Assembly (NCBI GenBank): GCA_036399175.1
Contig: DASWNP010000005.1
Coordinates: 1 to 64,000, forward strand
Length of the DNA: 64,000 nucleotides
From: DASWNP01 sp036399175
GTDB taxonomy: Bacteria; Acidobacteriota; Blastocatellia; Pyrinomonadales; Pyrinomonadaceae
Reading direction: 5' to 3'
Shown here: positions 7,679 to 16,456 of the stretch, piece after piece
Numbering within the stretch: the stretch's first letter is position 1
How the letters are laid out: each line of letters starts with the position of its first letter
The notes under the pieces: model-generated
Told to the model about the DNA's origin: nothing
Database searches by the model: none
What the model saw: the letters and a program-made list of their open reading frames with translations, nothing else
Program-made: the position numbers and the translations under genes

Positions 7679-9904
7679 TCATTCAATCGTGAAGTTGATT
7701 TGGCGTGTGGCGCTCTGTTTGGCGATGCGGTCGATGGCGTTGAGCTGAAGGACGTAGCGTCCGGAGGGGATGCCTTCGAGGTTGATTTCGGCGCCATAGG
7801 GGATGCGCGTGAAGTCTGTGACGCCCTCGGTGCTGAGCTTGCGCAGGGGCGTGGTGACGACGGGCTGGTCATCGCGCAGAAGCTGGATTTGCAGCGCAAC
7901 GTCCGGCTCGGTCGCGCCACGCGCAGCGTTGTAGATGTGCAGGATGAAGCGTAGACGCGAGTTGGAAGTGAAGCGCCGCGCGGCGTTGACGAGCACAGGC
8001 TCCTCGATGCCTGCGGCAACGGCATCCTTTCTGTCGCTCTGCGTCGGCCTTTCTATCCTCTCGCCGACGAAGATGCTGCTGAGCGCAAATCTCCCCTGAG
8101 CGATGTCGGGTATCTCAATCCATTCCATCGCGCTGCCGGTGCGGCCGCTCTTGAGGTCGCGCGCGGCGACTCTCACCTGGTAGAGACCGGGCTTGAGGGC
8201 AAAGCGGTTGCTGTAGACGATGCGGCGCTGGTTCGCGCCGGAGAACTGCGCCTGGATTGGGCTGACGGTCAGCTCCTGCTTGAAGCTGTTGATGAGCTTG
8301 CCCTGCTCGTCGAGCACAGCGCCCATCACGTCGGCTCTCGCCTTGCCTTCGCTGCCTCCGCCGCCCGTGTGCGTGTAGTCGAGCGCGTGGTTGTCTATCT
8401 CAAGCGAGGCAGTGAGCACCGAGCCGACGGTCGGCGCGTTGGTGAAGCCGAGCGAAAGCGCCGTCGGAAGCGAGCTGTAGGGGAAAGGCGCGCGCAGGGC
8501 TTCGAGCAGCTCGCCGTCGCTCTTCTTGGGGGGGCTCTGACTCTTCGACTCTTTGGCGCGCTTTTGTTCGGTTGCGGGCTGCACCGGCGGCGCGTCGAAG
8601 AAGCCTCGGCGCACCATCAGCTTCAAATCGGGTCGCCCTTTAATTTTGACTTCGAGGTTGCGGAAGCGAGCTTCGCGTCTGTCGGTCTGTTCGGGTCGCC
8701 ACGCGAGCAGGTAGTAGACGGAAGTCTCCTTGAGAGCTTTCGTGAGCGAGATGTCGAGGGCGTTGGTGTTGACGAGCGCGCGGCCTCCCGTTTCGCTCGC
8801 AAGGGTAAAGAGCGGGTCTTGCAGCGCGGTTCGCTCGCCCATCTCGACGCTGCTCATGCGGCCTGTCGGGTCGAAGACTCCGCCGGTTGTTGCATCGGCC
8901 AGACCGGGGGTCAGCCCGCGCGCGTCGAGCGAGTAGATGACGACGCCCGCGCGAGCCGCCGCGTCGGTAATCTGTCGCAGCTTGTCTCTGACGTCCGAAT
9001 CGCGCGACTTGATGAGAAATCCGTCGGAGATGAAGAAGACGATTTTGCGCCCGCTCAGGCGAGCCGACGAGCGCGTCAGTCCTTCGAGCGTGGCGAGCGT
9101 GTTGAAGGAGATGTAGTTGGCCTGGCGGATAATCTGGTTGGCGCGCGTCATCACCATGTTTTCGGCCATGTCGCGCGGCGTGGGAAACTGCCGGAGGATG
9201 TGCTCAACGTAGAAATCCACGACCTGCTGGTCTCTGCGCTCGACCGCCATCGCGGCGTGCTCGGACATGGGCGGGTGGTCGGCGTCGCGGATGTTGGTCG
9301 GGCGATAGTTGATGAGCGAGACGGCTTTGCGTAGAACCTGTTTCTCGCCCGTCAGTTGTTGCAGAAAGCCTATCTGCCCGCTCGCCGATGCGACTACCGC
9401 CTGGTCGTTCTGCCCCATCTCTTCGTTGATGAAGCGCAAAAGAGTGTCGCGCGTGCGCTTGACGCTGTCGGGCGCAAGGTGCAGGTCGTCCACGAAGAAG
9501 ATGATGGTGCGCCCCCTGTCGAGTGGACGAACGCCGCTCTCGATGCCGCCTGTTGTGCGCTCGGTCGCAGCGCGAAGCCTGCCGCCGCGCGCCGCCGCCA
9601 GTTGCGCGTCTTCGCTGAAGCTCCCCGCCGTGATGCGCTCGAAGAAAGCGATGCTCTGGGGCTTGCCGTCAACTTGCAGCTCGAACTGTTCGGGCTTGAG
9701 GCCATCGACGAAGCGACCCTGCTTGTCGAAGACCATCACGTCCGTCTGCACAAGCTCGGTGCTGACGCGCACGACTTCTTCCTCTTGCTGCGGGACGGGC
9801 GGCGACTGCGACGCGCTCTGCGCACGCGCCTGTGCGAGCATAAGCCCGCCGCAGAGAAGACCTGAGAGAAGAAGGCGCGCGATGGGAAAAATTCGGAACA
9901 GCAT
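7679..9904 (-). CDS. VWFA domain-containing protein, acidobacterial type (TIGR03436-like)
   Basis: A secreted protein of about 741 residues. The signal peptide (IARLLLSGLLCGGLMLAQARAQ) is followed by the conserved opening VRVSTELVQTDVMVFDKQGR and a VWA fold in which FFVDDLHL replaces the classic MIDAS DxSxS. VWFA-related proteins of this kind are greatly expanded in Acidobacteriota. The second half (DUF-like beta domains) is unassigned. I chose the ATG at 9904 because it starts directly at the signal peptide; an upstream in-frame ATG at 9949 is possible. Its role is unknown; adhesion or envelope functions are often proposed for VWA proteins. Confidence 0.85.
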   Translation of the reverse strand: MLFRIFPIARLLLSGLLCGGLMLAQARAQSASQSPPVPQQEEEVVRVSTELVQTDVMVFDKQGRFVDGLKPEQFELQVDGKPQSIAFFERITAGSFSEDAQLAAARGGRLRAATERTTGGIESGVRPLDRGRTIIFFVDDLHLAPDSVKRTRDTLLRFINEEMGQNDQAVVASASGQIGFLQQLTGEKQVLRKAVSLINYRPTNIRDADHPPMSEHAAMAVERRDQQVVDFYVEHILRQFPTPRDMAENMVMTRANQIIRQANYISFNTLATLEGLTRSSARLSGRKIVFFISDGFLIKSRDSDVRDKLRQITDAAARAGVVIYSLDARGLTPGLADATTGGVFDPTGRMSSVEMGERTALQDPLFTLASETGGRALVNTNALDISLTKALKETSVYYLLAWRPEQTDRREARFRNLEVKIKGRPDLKLMVRRGFFDAPPVQPATEQKRAKESKSQSPPKKSDGELLEALRAPFPYSSLPTALSLGFTNAPTVGSVLTASLEIDNHALDYTHTGGGGSEGKARADVMGAVLDEQGKLINSFKQELTVSPIQAQFSGANQRRIVYSNRFALKPGLYQVRVAARDLKSGRTGSAMEWIEIPDIAQGRFALSSIFVGERIERPTQSDRKDAVAAGIEEPVLVNAARRFTSNSRLRFILHIYNAARGATEPDVALQIQLLRDDQPVVTTPLRKLSTEGVTDFTRIPYGAEINLEGIPSGRYVLQLNAIDRIAKQSATRQINFTIE

Positions 9905-10114
9905 AGCTTGATACCTGCTTCCAAGCGGCAAGGAATGTGAGCGCATCATAGCACGCGCCCGTCTGCGTGCGTGAACAAAGTCCGGAAGCTTTAAACTTTC
10001 GCCTTCCGCCTCCCGTATTAGGAGTTATGCTTTAAGCTTCCGGCAAGCGACGGCTTGCGGTCGATGCCGCACACCACGCGACCCGACAACTGCCCCGGAG
10101 GTTGGCTTCCCACT

Positions 10115-11029
10115 TTGAGCGATCAAAAAGTAACGCTGCTCGTTGACCGCGTCACGAAAAGCTTCAACGAGTTCGTCGCCGTCGATGAGCTGAGCCTGAA
10201 GGTTCGTCCCGGTCACGTCTTCGGCCTCCTCGGGCCGAACGGCGCGGGCAAGACGACGACCATCCGCATGATTGTCGGCATCACCGCGCCCGACTCGGGT
10301 CGGATAGAGTTGTTCGGCCAGCCGATGAGCCGCAAGCTGCAAGACCGCATCGGCTACCTGCCCGAAGAGCGCGGCCTCTATAAGAAGATGCGCGTCGGCG
10401 AACAGCTACGCTTCTTCGGCGAGCTGAAGAACCTCAAAGGGCGCAACGCCGAACGGAGCATCGACCATTGGCTCGAACGCCTGAAGCTTATGGATTGGAA
10501 GAACAAGAAGGCTTCGGAGTTGTCCAAAGGCATGCAGCAGAAAATCCAGTTCATCGCCGCCGTCATGCACGACCCCGACCTGATAATCCTCGACGAGCCC
10601 TTCTCCGGCCTCGACCCCGTCAACGCCGAGCTGCTCAAAGAGATTGTCCTTGAGCTGAAAGCTGCGGGCAAGACCATCATCTTCTCCACTCACCAGATGC
10701 AACTGGCCGAGCGCATCTGCGACGACATCTGCCTCATAAACCGTTCGCGCAAAGTGCTCGACGGAAGCATCCGCGAAGTCAAACGAAGCTTCGGGCGAAA
10801 CTCCGTCGCGCTGCGCATCGAGGGCGGAGACGGACTGCTCGAAGACCCGACGCTCGTGGCTAAAGTCGAGCGCCACGCCGACGAGGTGGAAGCGCTTCTG
10901 GCCGGAGGCGCGAGCGCGCAGGAGCTTCTGCGCCGGCTGCTGGAGGTGGGCGCTATCGTCTCGAAGTTCGAGCTGGTCGAGCCGAGCTTGAACGACATCT
11001 TCATCGAGAAGGTTGGTGCGAGCGAATGA
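10115..11029 (+). CDS. ABC transporter ATP-binding protein (NatA-like)
   Basis: ATPase of an ABC-2 type exporter. It has Walker A GPNGAGKTT, a variant signature ELSKGMQQK, Walker B LIILDEPFSGLDP and the switch His in FSTHQMQ, then a C-terminal DUF4162-like region. This matches the NatA group of Na+ or drug exporters. The likely start is the TTG at 10115, downstream of GGAGG (10097-10101); the reading frame is open back to 10055. The stop overlaps the permease start by 4 bp (ATGA), showing translational coupling. The exported substrate cannot be told. Confidence 0.88.
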   Translation: MSDQKVTLLVDRVTKSFNEFVAVDELSLKVRPGHVFGLLGPNGAGKTTTIRMIVGITAPDSGRIELFGQPMSRKLQDRIGYLPEERGLYKKMRVGEQLRFFGELKNLKGRNAERSIDHWLERLKLMDWKNKKASELSKGMQQKIQFIAAVMHDPDLIILDEPFSGLDPVNAELLKEIVLELKAAGKTIIFSTHQMQLAERICDDICLINRSRKVLDGSIREVKRSFGRNSVALRIEGGDGLLEDPTLVAKVERHADEVEALLAGGASAQELLRRLLEVGAIVSKFELVEPSLNDIFIEKVGASE

Positions 11030-12378
11030 ACAAGTTTCTGGCGGTAGTCAAACGCGAATACGTGCAGCGCGTGCGCTCGCGCATGTTCGTCGTGGCGACG
11101 GTGCTCGGCCCCGTCATGCTCCTGCTCTTCACGGTCGTCCCGGCGCTCATCGCGAGCATCAAGACCGGCGGGCCGACGCGCATCGCCGTCGTCGATGAGA
11201 GCGGAAAATTGTACGAGCGGGTGCGCCAGTCAATTCTGCACGGGCGCGAGGAAGAAGGCGAAGCCGAGCCCGCGACGGTCGCCGCTAACACGGCCAACGA
11301 GAGCCAGCAGCAGCGCATCGAGCGAGCCGGGAGCGCTATTCAGCAGAGCTTCGACGTGCAGCAGGTCAAAACAGACGGCGGCTCGCTCGAAGACCTGCGC
11401 AGGCAGCTCGACGAGCGCGTCCGGCGCGACGAGCTGGACGGTTATCTCATCCTGCCGCGAAACATTCTCGAAGGCGGCGAGGCCGAGTATCACGCGCGCA
11501 ACACGGGCGACGTGTTCACGCGCGGCCACGTCAAGCAAAGACTGACGTACGCCGTGCGCGACCAGCGCATGGCCGAGCGCAACATCCAGCCGAGCATCAT
11601 GCGCGATATCAACAGCCCCGTCCGAATGAAGACGACCAAAGCGGGCGAGGGCGGCGGGCGCGAAGATTCCGGGCAGGGCTTCTACTTGGTCTTCGCCGTC
11701 GGCTTCATCATCTACCTGACCATCCTGATGTACGGGCAGGTGATTCTGGCTGCCGTCATCGAAGAAAAAGAGACGCGCATCGCCGAGATACTCTTCTCTT
11801 CGGTGCGCGCTTTCCCTCTGATGATGGGCAAGCTCATCGGCGTCTCTCTGGTGGCGCTGACGCAGTTCGCCATCTGGGGAGTGGTCTTCGCCGTCTTCGC
11901 GCTCTACGGCGTCGGGATGCTCGCGGCTCAGGGCATGTCGGTCTCGATACCGCAGATTCCTCTGCCGCTCGTCGTCTATTTCTTCCTCTTCTTCCTGCTC
12001 GGCTACTTCATCTACTCGACCGTCTACGCGCTCGTCGGCTCGATGGTGACGACCGCGCAGGAAGGCGGACAGATTGCTCTGCCCATCATTTTCCTACTCG
12101 TCATCGCGTTCTATCTGGCTTTCCCCGTCATTCGCAGCCCCAACTCTTCCTTCGCCTTCTGGGTCTCGATGTTCCCCTTCTTTTCGCCTATCACGATGCT
12201 CGTCCGTATCGTCACGCAGACGCCGCCCTTCTGGCAGATTGCGCTCTCGCTCGCCCTCGGCTTCGGTACGGTCGTCCTCCTGATGTGGCTCGCCGGGCGC
12301 ATCTACCGCACAGGCATGCTCATGTACGGTAAACGCGCCAGCATCCCCGAAGTGCTGCGCTGGATAAGACAGGCTTAG
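11026..12378 (+). CDS. ABC-2 type transporter permease (NatB-like)
   Basis: A 450-residue membrane partner of the preceding ATPase. One N-terminal transmembrane helix (about residues 20-42) is followed by a large extracytoplasmic domain (about 45-215) and then about five C-terminal helices, the usual ABC-2/NatB topology. The motif EEKETRIAEILFSSVRA is the conserved cytoplasmic coupling segment of the family. The start codon overlaps the stop of the ATPase gene. Confidence 0.88.
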   Translation: MNKFLAVVKREYVQRVRSRMFVVATVLGPVMLLLFTVVPALIASIKTGGPTRIAVVDESGKLYERVRQSILHGREEEGEAEPATVAANTANESQQQRIERAGSAIQQSFDVQQVKTDGGSLEDLRRQLDERVRRDELDGYLILPRNILEGGEAEYHARNTGDVFTRGHVKQRLTYAVRDQRMAERNIQPSIMRDINSPVRMKTTKAGEGGGREDSGQGFYLVFAVGFIIYLTILMYGQVILAAVIEEKETRIAEILFSSVRAFPLMMGKLIGVSLVALTQFAIWGVVFAVFALYGVGMLAAQGMSVSIPQIPLPLVVYFFLFFLLGYFIYSTVYALVGSMVTTAQEGGQIALPIIFLLVIAFYLAFPVIRSPNSSFAFWVSMFPFFSPITMLVRIVTQTPPFWQIALSLALGFGTVVLLMWLAGRIYRTGMLMYGKRASIPEVLRWIRQA

Positions 12379-12380
12379 CT

Positions 12381-12458
12381 GGTAAATAGTGAATGGTAAA
12401 TGGTAAATGGTGAAGAACTGGCTTTATCCATTTACCATTCACCATTCACTATTTACTA
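12381..12458. repeat. Heptamer hairpin 5 (TAAATGG type)
   Basis: Left arm 12381-12414 and right arm 12428-12457 are near-perfect reverse complements made of TAAATGG, TAAATAG and TGAATGG words. It fills the gap between the ABC permease and the CYTH gene, ending 8 bp before the ATG. Confidence 0.85.
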
Positions 12459-12465
12459 TAAAGAA

Positions 12466-13023
12466 ATGGGCATTGAAATCGAGAAGAAGTATCGGCTGCG
12501 GGCGGAGCGTCTGGGGGCGCTGCGTGAGCGTTTGACGGAGATGGGCGCGGAGCGGAGCGGCGAAGAGTTTGAGGAGAACACGCTTTACGCGGGACACAAT
12601 CTGGAGCAGGGGAACCGGACGCTGCGGCTGCGACGCACAAATACGCGCGCCGTCCTGACTTTCAAGGAACGCTTCACAACGACCTCTCCCATCAAGCATC
12701 AGCGCGAAGACGAAACCCTCGTCGCAGACCCCGAAGCTCTCGCCGCAATCCTCGACGCGCTCGGCTACCGCCCCGCGCTCGTCTACGAAAAATGGCGAGA
12801 GACATGGAGCGTCGGCGATGCCGAGCTGGTCATCGACCGTCTGCCCTTCGGTCTCTTCGTCGAGATAGAAGGCGACGAGCCCTCCATCGACGCCGCCGAG
12901 CGCCTGCTCAATCTACACGACGCCGAAGTCGAGCACGCGACATACCCGCACCTCACGCGCCAGCACGGAACGAAACACGGCGACCGCATCGAAGCGCGAT
13001 TCCCACGCGACGACTCGACGTGA
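12466..13023 (+). CDS. CYTH domain protein (class IV adenylate cyclase/thiamine-triphosphatase-like)
   Basis: A 185-residue protein with the defining ExExK motif at its N-terminus (EIEKK). Further CYTH acidic and basic tunnel residues are visible in RTLRLRR, LTFKER, EDETLV, YEKWRETW, IDRLPFGLFVEIEGDE. CYTH enzymes act on triphosphate substrates with divalent metal ions, as adenylate cyclases (CyaB type) or triphosphatases; the sequence does not decide between them. The ATG at 12466 places the ExExK motif at residues 3-7, as is typical. Confidence 0.85.
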   Translation: MGIEIEKKYRLRAERLGALRERLTEMGAERSGEEFEENTLYAGHNLEQGNRTLRLRRTNTRAVLTFKERFTTTSPIKHQREDETLVADPEALAAILDALGYRPALVYEKWRETWSVGDAELVIDRLPFGLFVEIEGDEPSIDAAERLLNLHDAEVEHATYPHLTRQHGTKHGDRIEARFPRDDST

Positions 13024-13070
13024 AGAGAGCCGACTCGAACGCCGCAGGCGAAGTAAACCCGCCCGGCAAA

Positions 13071-13112
13071 AAAAGCGGCCTCGCTCTTTCGAAGAGCGAG
13101 GCCGCTTTCATT
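13071..13112. terminator. Bidirectional terminator between the CYTH gene and groEL
   Basis: A 17-bp perfect stem, AAAGCGGCCTCGCTCTT (13072-13088) paired with its complement (13092-13108), has an A run on its left and a T-rich right side. It can serve both convergent genes. Confidence 0.85.
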
Positions 13113-13137
13113 TTAGACTGAGCAAACGTGAAGCTTC

Positions 13138-14784
13138 TTAGAAGCCCATGCCTCCACCGCCGCCGGGCATCGCCGGGGCGCTCTTGTTGTCGTCTTCGGG
13201 AAGCTCTGAGACGAGAGCCTCGGTGGTGAGCATCAATCCGGCGATTGAAGCCGCGTTCTGCAAGGCAGAGCGCGTCACCTTCGCCGGGTCGATGACACCG
13301 GCCTTGACGAGGTCTTCGTACTCTTCCGTCGCCGCGTTGAAGCCGAAGTTCTCGTTCTTCTCCGAGCGGACGCGCTCGACGACGACCGCGCCCTCCTTGC
13401 CCGCGTTCGAGACAATCTGGCGCAGGGGCTCTTCGAGAGCGCGCTTGACGATGGTGACGCCAATCTGCTCGTCCTGATCGCCCTCGCCCTCTTCGTTAGC
13501 ACGGAACTTGTCGAGAATCTTGGCCGCGCGCACCAGCGCGACGCCGCCGCCCGGCACGATTCCTTCCTCGACCGCCGCACGCGTCGCGTGCATCGCGTCC
13601 TCGACGCGAGCTTTCTTCTCTTTCAGTTCCGTCTCCGTCGCCGCGCCGACGCGAATCACCGCCACGCCGCCGACGAGCTTCGCCAGACGCTCCTGCAACT
13701 TCTCTCGGTCGTAGTCCGAAGTGGTCTCTTCAATCTGCGCGCGAAGCGTCTTGACGCGGCCTTCGATGTCTCCGGCCTTACCCGCGCCCTCGACGATGGT
13801 CGTGTTGTCCTTGTCAATCGTCACCTTCTTGGCGCGTCCCAAATCCTCGACCTTGACGCTCTCAAGCTTGATGCCGAGGTCTTCGGAGATGACGCGGCCT
13901 CCGGTCAGGATAGCGATGTCTTCGAGCATCGCCTTGCGACGGTCGCCGAAGCCGGGCGCTTTGACGGCGGCGACGTTCAAAGTGCCGCGCAGCTTGTTGA
14001 CGACGAGCGTGGCGAGAGCTTCGCCCTCGACATCCTCTGCGATGATGAGCAGGGGCTTGCCCATCTTGGCAATCTGCTCAAGCAACGGCAGCAAATCTTT
14101 CATCGAAGAAATCTTCTTCTCGTTGATGAGAATGAAGGGATTGTCGAGCGCGGCTTCCATGCGCTCCGGGTCGGTGACGAAGTAGGGCGACAGATAACCC
14201 CTGTCGAACTGCATACCTTCGACCACGTCCAGCTCCGTCTCCATCGTGCGCGACTCTTCGACGGTGATAACGCCGTCTTTGCCGACCGTCTTCATCGCCT
14301 CGGCGATAAGCTCGCCGATGGTGCGGTCGCCGTTGGCGGAAATCGTGCCGACCTGCGCGATGGCATCGCCCTTCACGTCCTTCTTCATGCGCGAAATCTC
14401 TTCCACGACGCGCTGCACGGCCTTGTCGATGCCGCGCTTGAGAGCCATCGGGTTCGCGCCTGCCGCGACGGTTTTGACGCCCTCGCGGAAAATCGCCTGC
14501 GCCAGCACGGTCGCGGTCGTCGTGCCGTCGCCCGCGATGTCGGAGGTCTTCGAGGCGACTTCTCTGACCATCTGCGCGCCCATGTTTTCGAGCGAGTCTT
14601 TCAGCTCAATCTCTTTGGCGACGGTCACGCCGTCTTTCGTGATGGTCGGGGAACCGAATTTCTTATCGAGGACGACGTTTCTGCCCTTCGGGCCGAGCGT
14701 GATTTTCACCGCGTCGGCAAGTTGGTTGACGCCGCGCAGGATTGCCGCGCGCGACTCCTCACCATGAATCACTTGCTTTGCCAT
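13138..14784 (-). CDS. groEL: Chaperonin GroEL (60 kDa)
   Basis: GroEL forms the double-ring ATP-dependent folding chamber with GroES. All 548 residues align with the family: MAKQVIHGEESRAAILRGVN start, TLGPKGRNVVLDK, the ATP-binding DGTTTATVLAQ, and the carboxy-terminal Gly/Met-rich tail GGGGGMGF. A clear ribosome-binding site (AAGGAGA) precedes the start on the minus strand. It lies 78 bp downstream of groES and is presumably co-transcribed with it under CIRCE control. Confidence 0.98.
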   Translation of the reverse strand: MAKQVIHGEESRAAILRGVNQLADAVKITLGPKGRNVVLDKKFGSPTITKDGVTVAKEIELKDSLENMGAQMVREVASKTSDIAGDGTTTATVLAQAIFREGVKTVAAGANPMALKRGIDKAVQRVVEEISRMKKDVKGDAIAQVGTISANGDRTIGELIAEAMKTVGKDGVITVEESRTMETELDVVEGMQFDRGYLSPYFVTDPERMEAALDNPFILINEKKISSMKDLLPLLEQIAKMGKPLLIIAEDVEGEALATLVVNKLRGTLNVAAVKAPGFGDRRKAMLEDIAILTGGRVISEDLGIKLESVKVEDLGRAKKVTIDKDNTTIVEGAGKAGDIEGRVKTLRAQIEETTSDYDREKLQERLAKLVGGVAVIRVGAATETELKEKKARVEDAMHATRAAVEEGIVPGGGVALVRAAKILDKFRANEEGEGDQDEQIGVTIVKRALEEPLRQIVSNAGKEGAVVVERVRSEKNENFGFNAATEEYEDLVKAGVIDPAKVTRSALQNAASIAGLMLTTEALVSELPEDDNKSAPAMPGGGGGMGF

Positions 14785-14862
14785 ATCTCTTATCTCCTTA
14801 GTTCAATCTTCGTTAATCTCAATCAAACAGCAGGCGCTCGCTTAGATAGTCTCAATCTCAGA

Positions 14863-15201
14863 CTACTTGCCGCCCTTTTTGCCGCCTCCGGCTGCGCCCG
14901 CTCCGGCGCGCTCGATAACGCCGAGAATCTCGTCCTCGCGCATGATGAGGAACTCTTCGCCGTCGAGTTTGATTTCCGAGCCACTGTACTTGCCGAAGAG
15001 CACGCGGTCGCCAACCTGCACGTCCAAAGTCTGGCGCGAGCCGTCGTCTTTGCGCTTGCCCTCGCCGACGGCGATAACCTCGCCCTCCTGCGGTTTCTCT
15101 TTGGCCGTGTCCGGGATGATGATGCCGCCGCGCACCTGTTCGCCCTCTTCGATACGACGCACAATCACGCGATCATGCAAAGGTCTGATGTTGGTAGCCA
15201 T
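14863..15201 (-). CDS. groES: Co-chaperonin GroES (10 kDa)
   Basis: GroES caps the GroEL chamber. The 112 residues have PLHDRVIVRR at the N-terminus, the mobile loop EEGEQVRGGIIIPDTAKEKP, and GDRVLFGKYSGSEIKLDGEEFLIMREDEILG. The ATG at 15201 is set by a strong AGGAGA site just upstream; five extra upstream codons are open but not needed. A C-terminal tail rich in Ala, Gly and Lys is longer than usual. Confidence 0.97.
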   Translation of the reverse strand: MATNIRPLHDRVIVRRIEEGEQVRGGIIIPDTAKEKPQEGEVIAVGEGKRKDDGSRQTLDVQVGDRVLFGKYSGSEIKLDGEEFLIMREDEILGVIERAGAGAAGGGKKGGK

Positions 15202-15272
15202 ACTTCTCCTTTCCAAATTTCACCTGTCAACGATGGTGAGATGAGCTTAGAATCATTGCTTAATAGAGCATT

Positions 15273-15299
15273 TCAGCACTCGCCCGCCAAGACTGCTGG
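15273..15299 (-). promoter_or_regulatory. Second, degenerate CIRCE-like site
   Basis: TCAGCACTC, 9 nt, GACTGCTGG matches the CIRCE half-sites TTAGCACTC and GAGTGCTAA at 8/9 and 6/9 positions with the correct 9-nt spacing. It lies in the groES leader between the clear CIRCE and the start codon. Confidence 0.35.
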
Positions 15300-15350
15300 C
15301 TGCACGGACGCACCAAACCCTACGCTTGAAGCTAGCGCGCACCCTTTTTT

Positions 15351-15377
15351 CTAGCACTCCTGCGAAGCGAGTGCTAG
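15351..15377 (-). promoter_or_regulatory. CIRCE element (HrcA operator)
   Basis: CTAGCACTC, 9 nt, GAGTGCTAG matches the CIRCE consensus TTAGCACTC-N9-GAGTGCTAA except for the outermost pair. It lies immediately downstream of the predicted -10 box of groESL, the usual position for repression by HrcA. No hrcA gene lies in the window. Confidence 0.92.
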
Positions 15378-15378
15378 A

Positions 15379-15406
15379 AATATAGCACTTCTATCGAACT
15401 TGTCAA
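15379..15406 (-). promoter_or_regulatory. Sigma-70-type promoter of groES-groEL
   Basis: On the minus strand, TTGACA (15406-15401), a 16-nt spacer, and TATATT (15384-15379). The CIRCE inverted repeat starts 2 bp downstream of the -10 box, covering the start of transcription. Confidence 0.82.
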
Positions 15407-15481
15407 CAGGGTGATTGAGGCGAAGGGGTAGGCTTATCTAAAACGGCGAAACAGCAGTGCTATGAAGACTTACGAGAGTGA

Positions 15482-15742
15482 TTATCGCGCGCGAGTTTTA
15501 CGTGCGGGAGTTTTGGCGGCGCGTTCCTGTGTGCGGTAGGTGGCGACGCGTTTGGCGAGCGTGTTGCGATGGATGCCGAGGGCGGCGGCGGTGCGCGAGA
15601 GGTGGTCTTTGTGGCGCGAGAGACCTTTCTGGATGTAGAGCTTCTCGAACTCGGCGAGGGCTTCGTCGAGCATAATCTGGCCGTCAAGCATCTCTTCAAT
15701 CAGGGCTTCGAGGCGTGCGCGCATCTGCATAGGTCGCTCCAA
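15482..15742 (-). CDS. Fis-family helix-turn-helix protein
   Basis: A small DNA-binding protein of 86 residues. The C-terminal half carries a Fis/NtrC-type HTH_8 motif (LSRTAAALGIHRNTLAKRV, about residues 48-66) followed by a basic tail. The N-terminal half (about 1-40) is helical and acidic and could dimerise. Stand-alone HTH_8 proteins of this size occur as nucleoid-associated or local regulators. It lies upstream of the groES promoter region, on the same strand; targets are unknown. Confidence 0.75.
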   Translation of the reverse strand: MERPMQMRARLEALIEEMLDGQIMLDEALAEFEKLYIQKGLSRHKDHLSRTAAALGIHRNTLAKRVATYRTQERAAKTPARKTRAR

Positions 15743-15795
15743 ACAAGTCTCGTGAAATGTCTAATGCCCTTTGAATTTCGTAGAATAGGGATAAT

Positions 15796-16308
15796 TCAGG
15801 GCGTCAGATGCCTGTACCGGGCGATAAAACGCGAGCGCACGTCGGCAGAGGTACAGGCGGCCAGCAGGTGCGCCCCTTCGGCGAGCGCGGGCGCGGTGCG
15901 CGCTTCCTCGACCGAACTGAGACGGACGGGAAAAGCCGTCAGCGCGAGATAAATCACCGAAGAGACCAACAGACCACGCAACAGGCCAAACGCGCCTCCC
16001 AGCAAACGGTCAGACCATTCGAGCCGCGCGCGTTTGAGCCCGCCCCGAACAAGGGTTCCTACCGCCAGGCCAATCGCAAGCATCGCTCCGACGACGAGCA
16101 GAAAGCCCCCGGCGTGCGCCGCCGCCGTCGTCTCGACCAAACCCGTCGCTCGCACGAGCGCGCCCGCCGTCTCATACCAACGCGCCGCCAGCAGCAGCCC
16201 CAAAAGCAGCGCCGCCCCCGTGATAAGTCCCCGCACAAGCCCGCGCAAAGCCCCCGCCACGACGGAAGCCCCCACGAGAGCGATGACGAAGAAGTCGAAG
16301 ACGGTCAT
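15796..16308 (-). CDS. CvpA family membrane protein
   Basis: A 170-residue integral membrane protein with four hydrophobic helices and the family opening FDFFVIALVGASVVAGALRG, followed by GLVRGLITG and the central segment DRLLGGAFGLLRGLLVSSV. CvpA proteins are linked to colicin V secretion in E. coli and more widely to envelope stress; the precise function is unsettled. Confidence 0.8.
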   Translation of the reverse strand: MTVFDFFVIALVGASVVAGALRGLVRGLITGAALLLGLLLAARWYETAGALVRATGLVETTAAAHAGGFLLVVGAMLAIGLAVGTLVRGGLKRARLEWSDRLLGGAFGLLRGLLVSSVIYLALTAFPVRLSSVEEARTAPALAEGAHLLAACTSADVRSRFIARYRHLTP

Positions 16309-16319
16309 CTTCCAGCAAA

Positions 16320-16430
16320 TTGAATCAATAGACCTCTTGCAAAAGTCAGGGTCATCGAAAACATCGACCGCTAAATTACTGGCTTTCGCATCCGGTCAAA
16401 GTGACTTTTGCAAGAGGTCTATTGATTCAA
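16320..16430. mobile_element. MITE-like element with 29-bp perfect terminal inverted repeats
   Basis: Positions 16320-16348 and 16402-16430 are exact reverse complements over 29 bp, each containing AGACCTCTTGCAAAAGTCA read inward. The 53-bp centre has no ORF. The ends resemble those I recall for IS5-group elements (GAGACCTTTGCAAAA). At 111 bp with no transposase, it looks like a non-autonomous element, inserted between purC and cvpA. A target duplication is not clear. Confidence 0.75.
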
Positions 16431-16456
16431 TGAAACAATGAAGAAATGAATCAATC

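Noticed and set aside
13588..15354. Long open frame (588 codons) on the plus strand
   Set aside because: It is antisense to groEL and groES, whose proteins are unmistakable; an artefact of GC-rich codon use.
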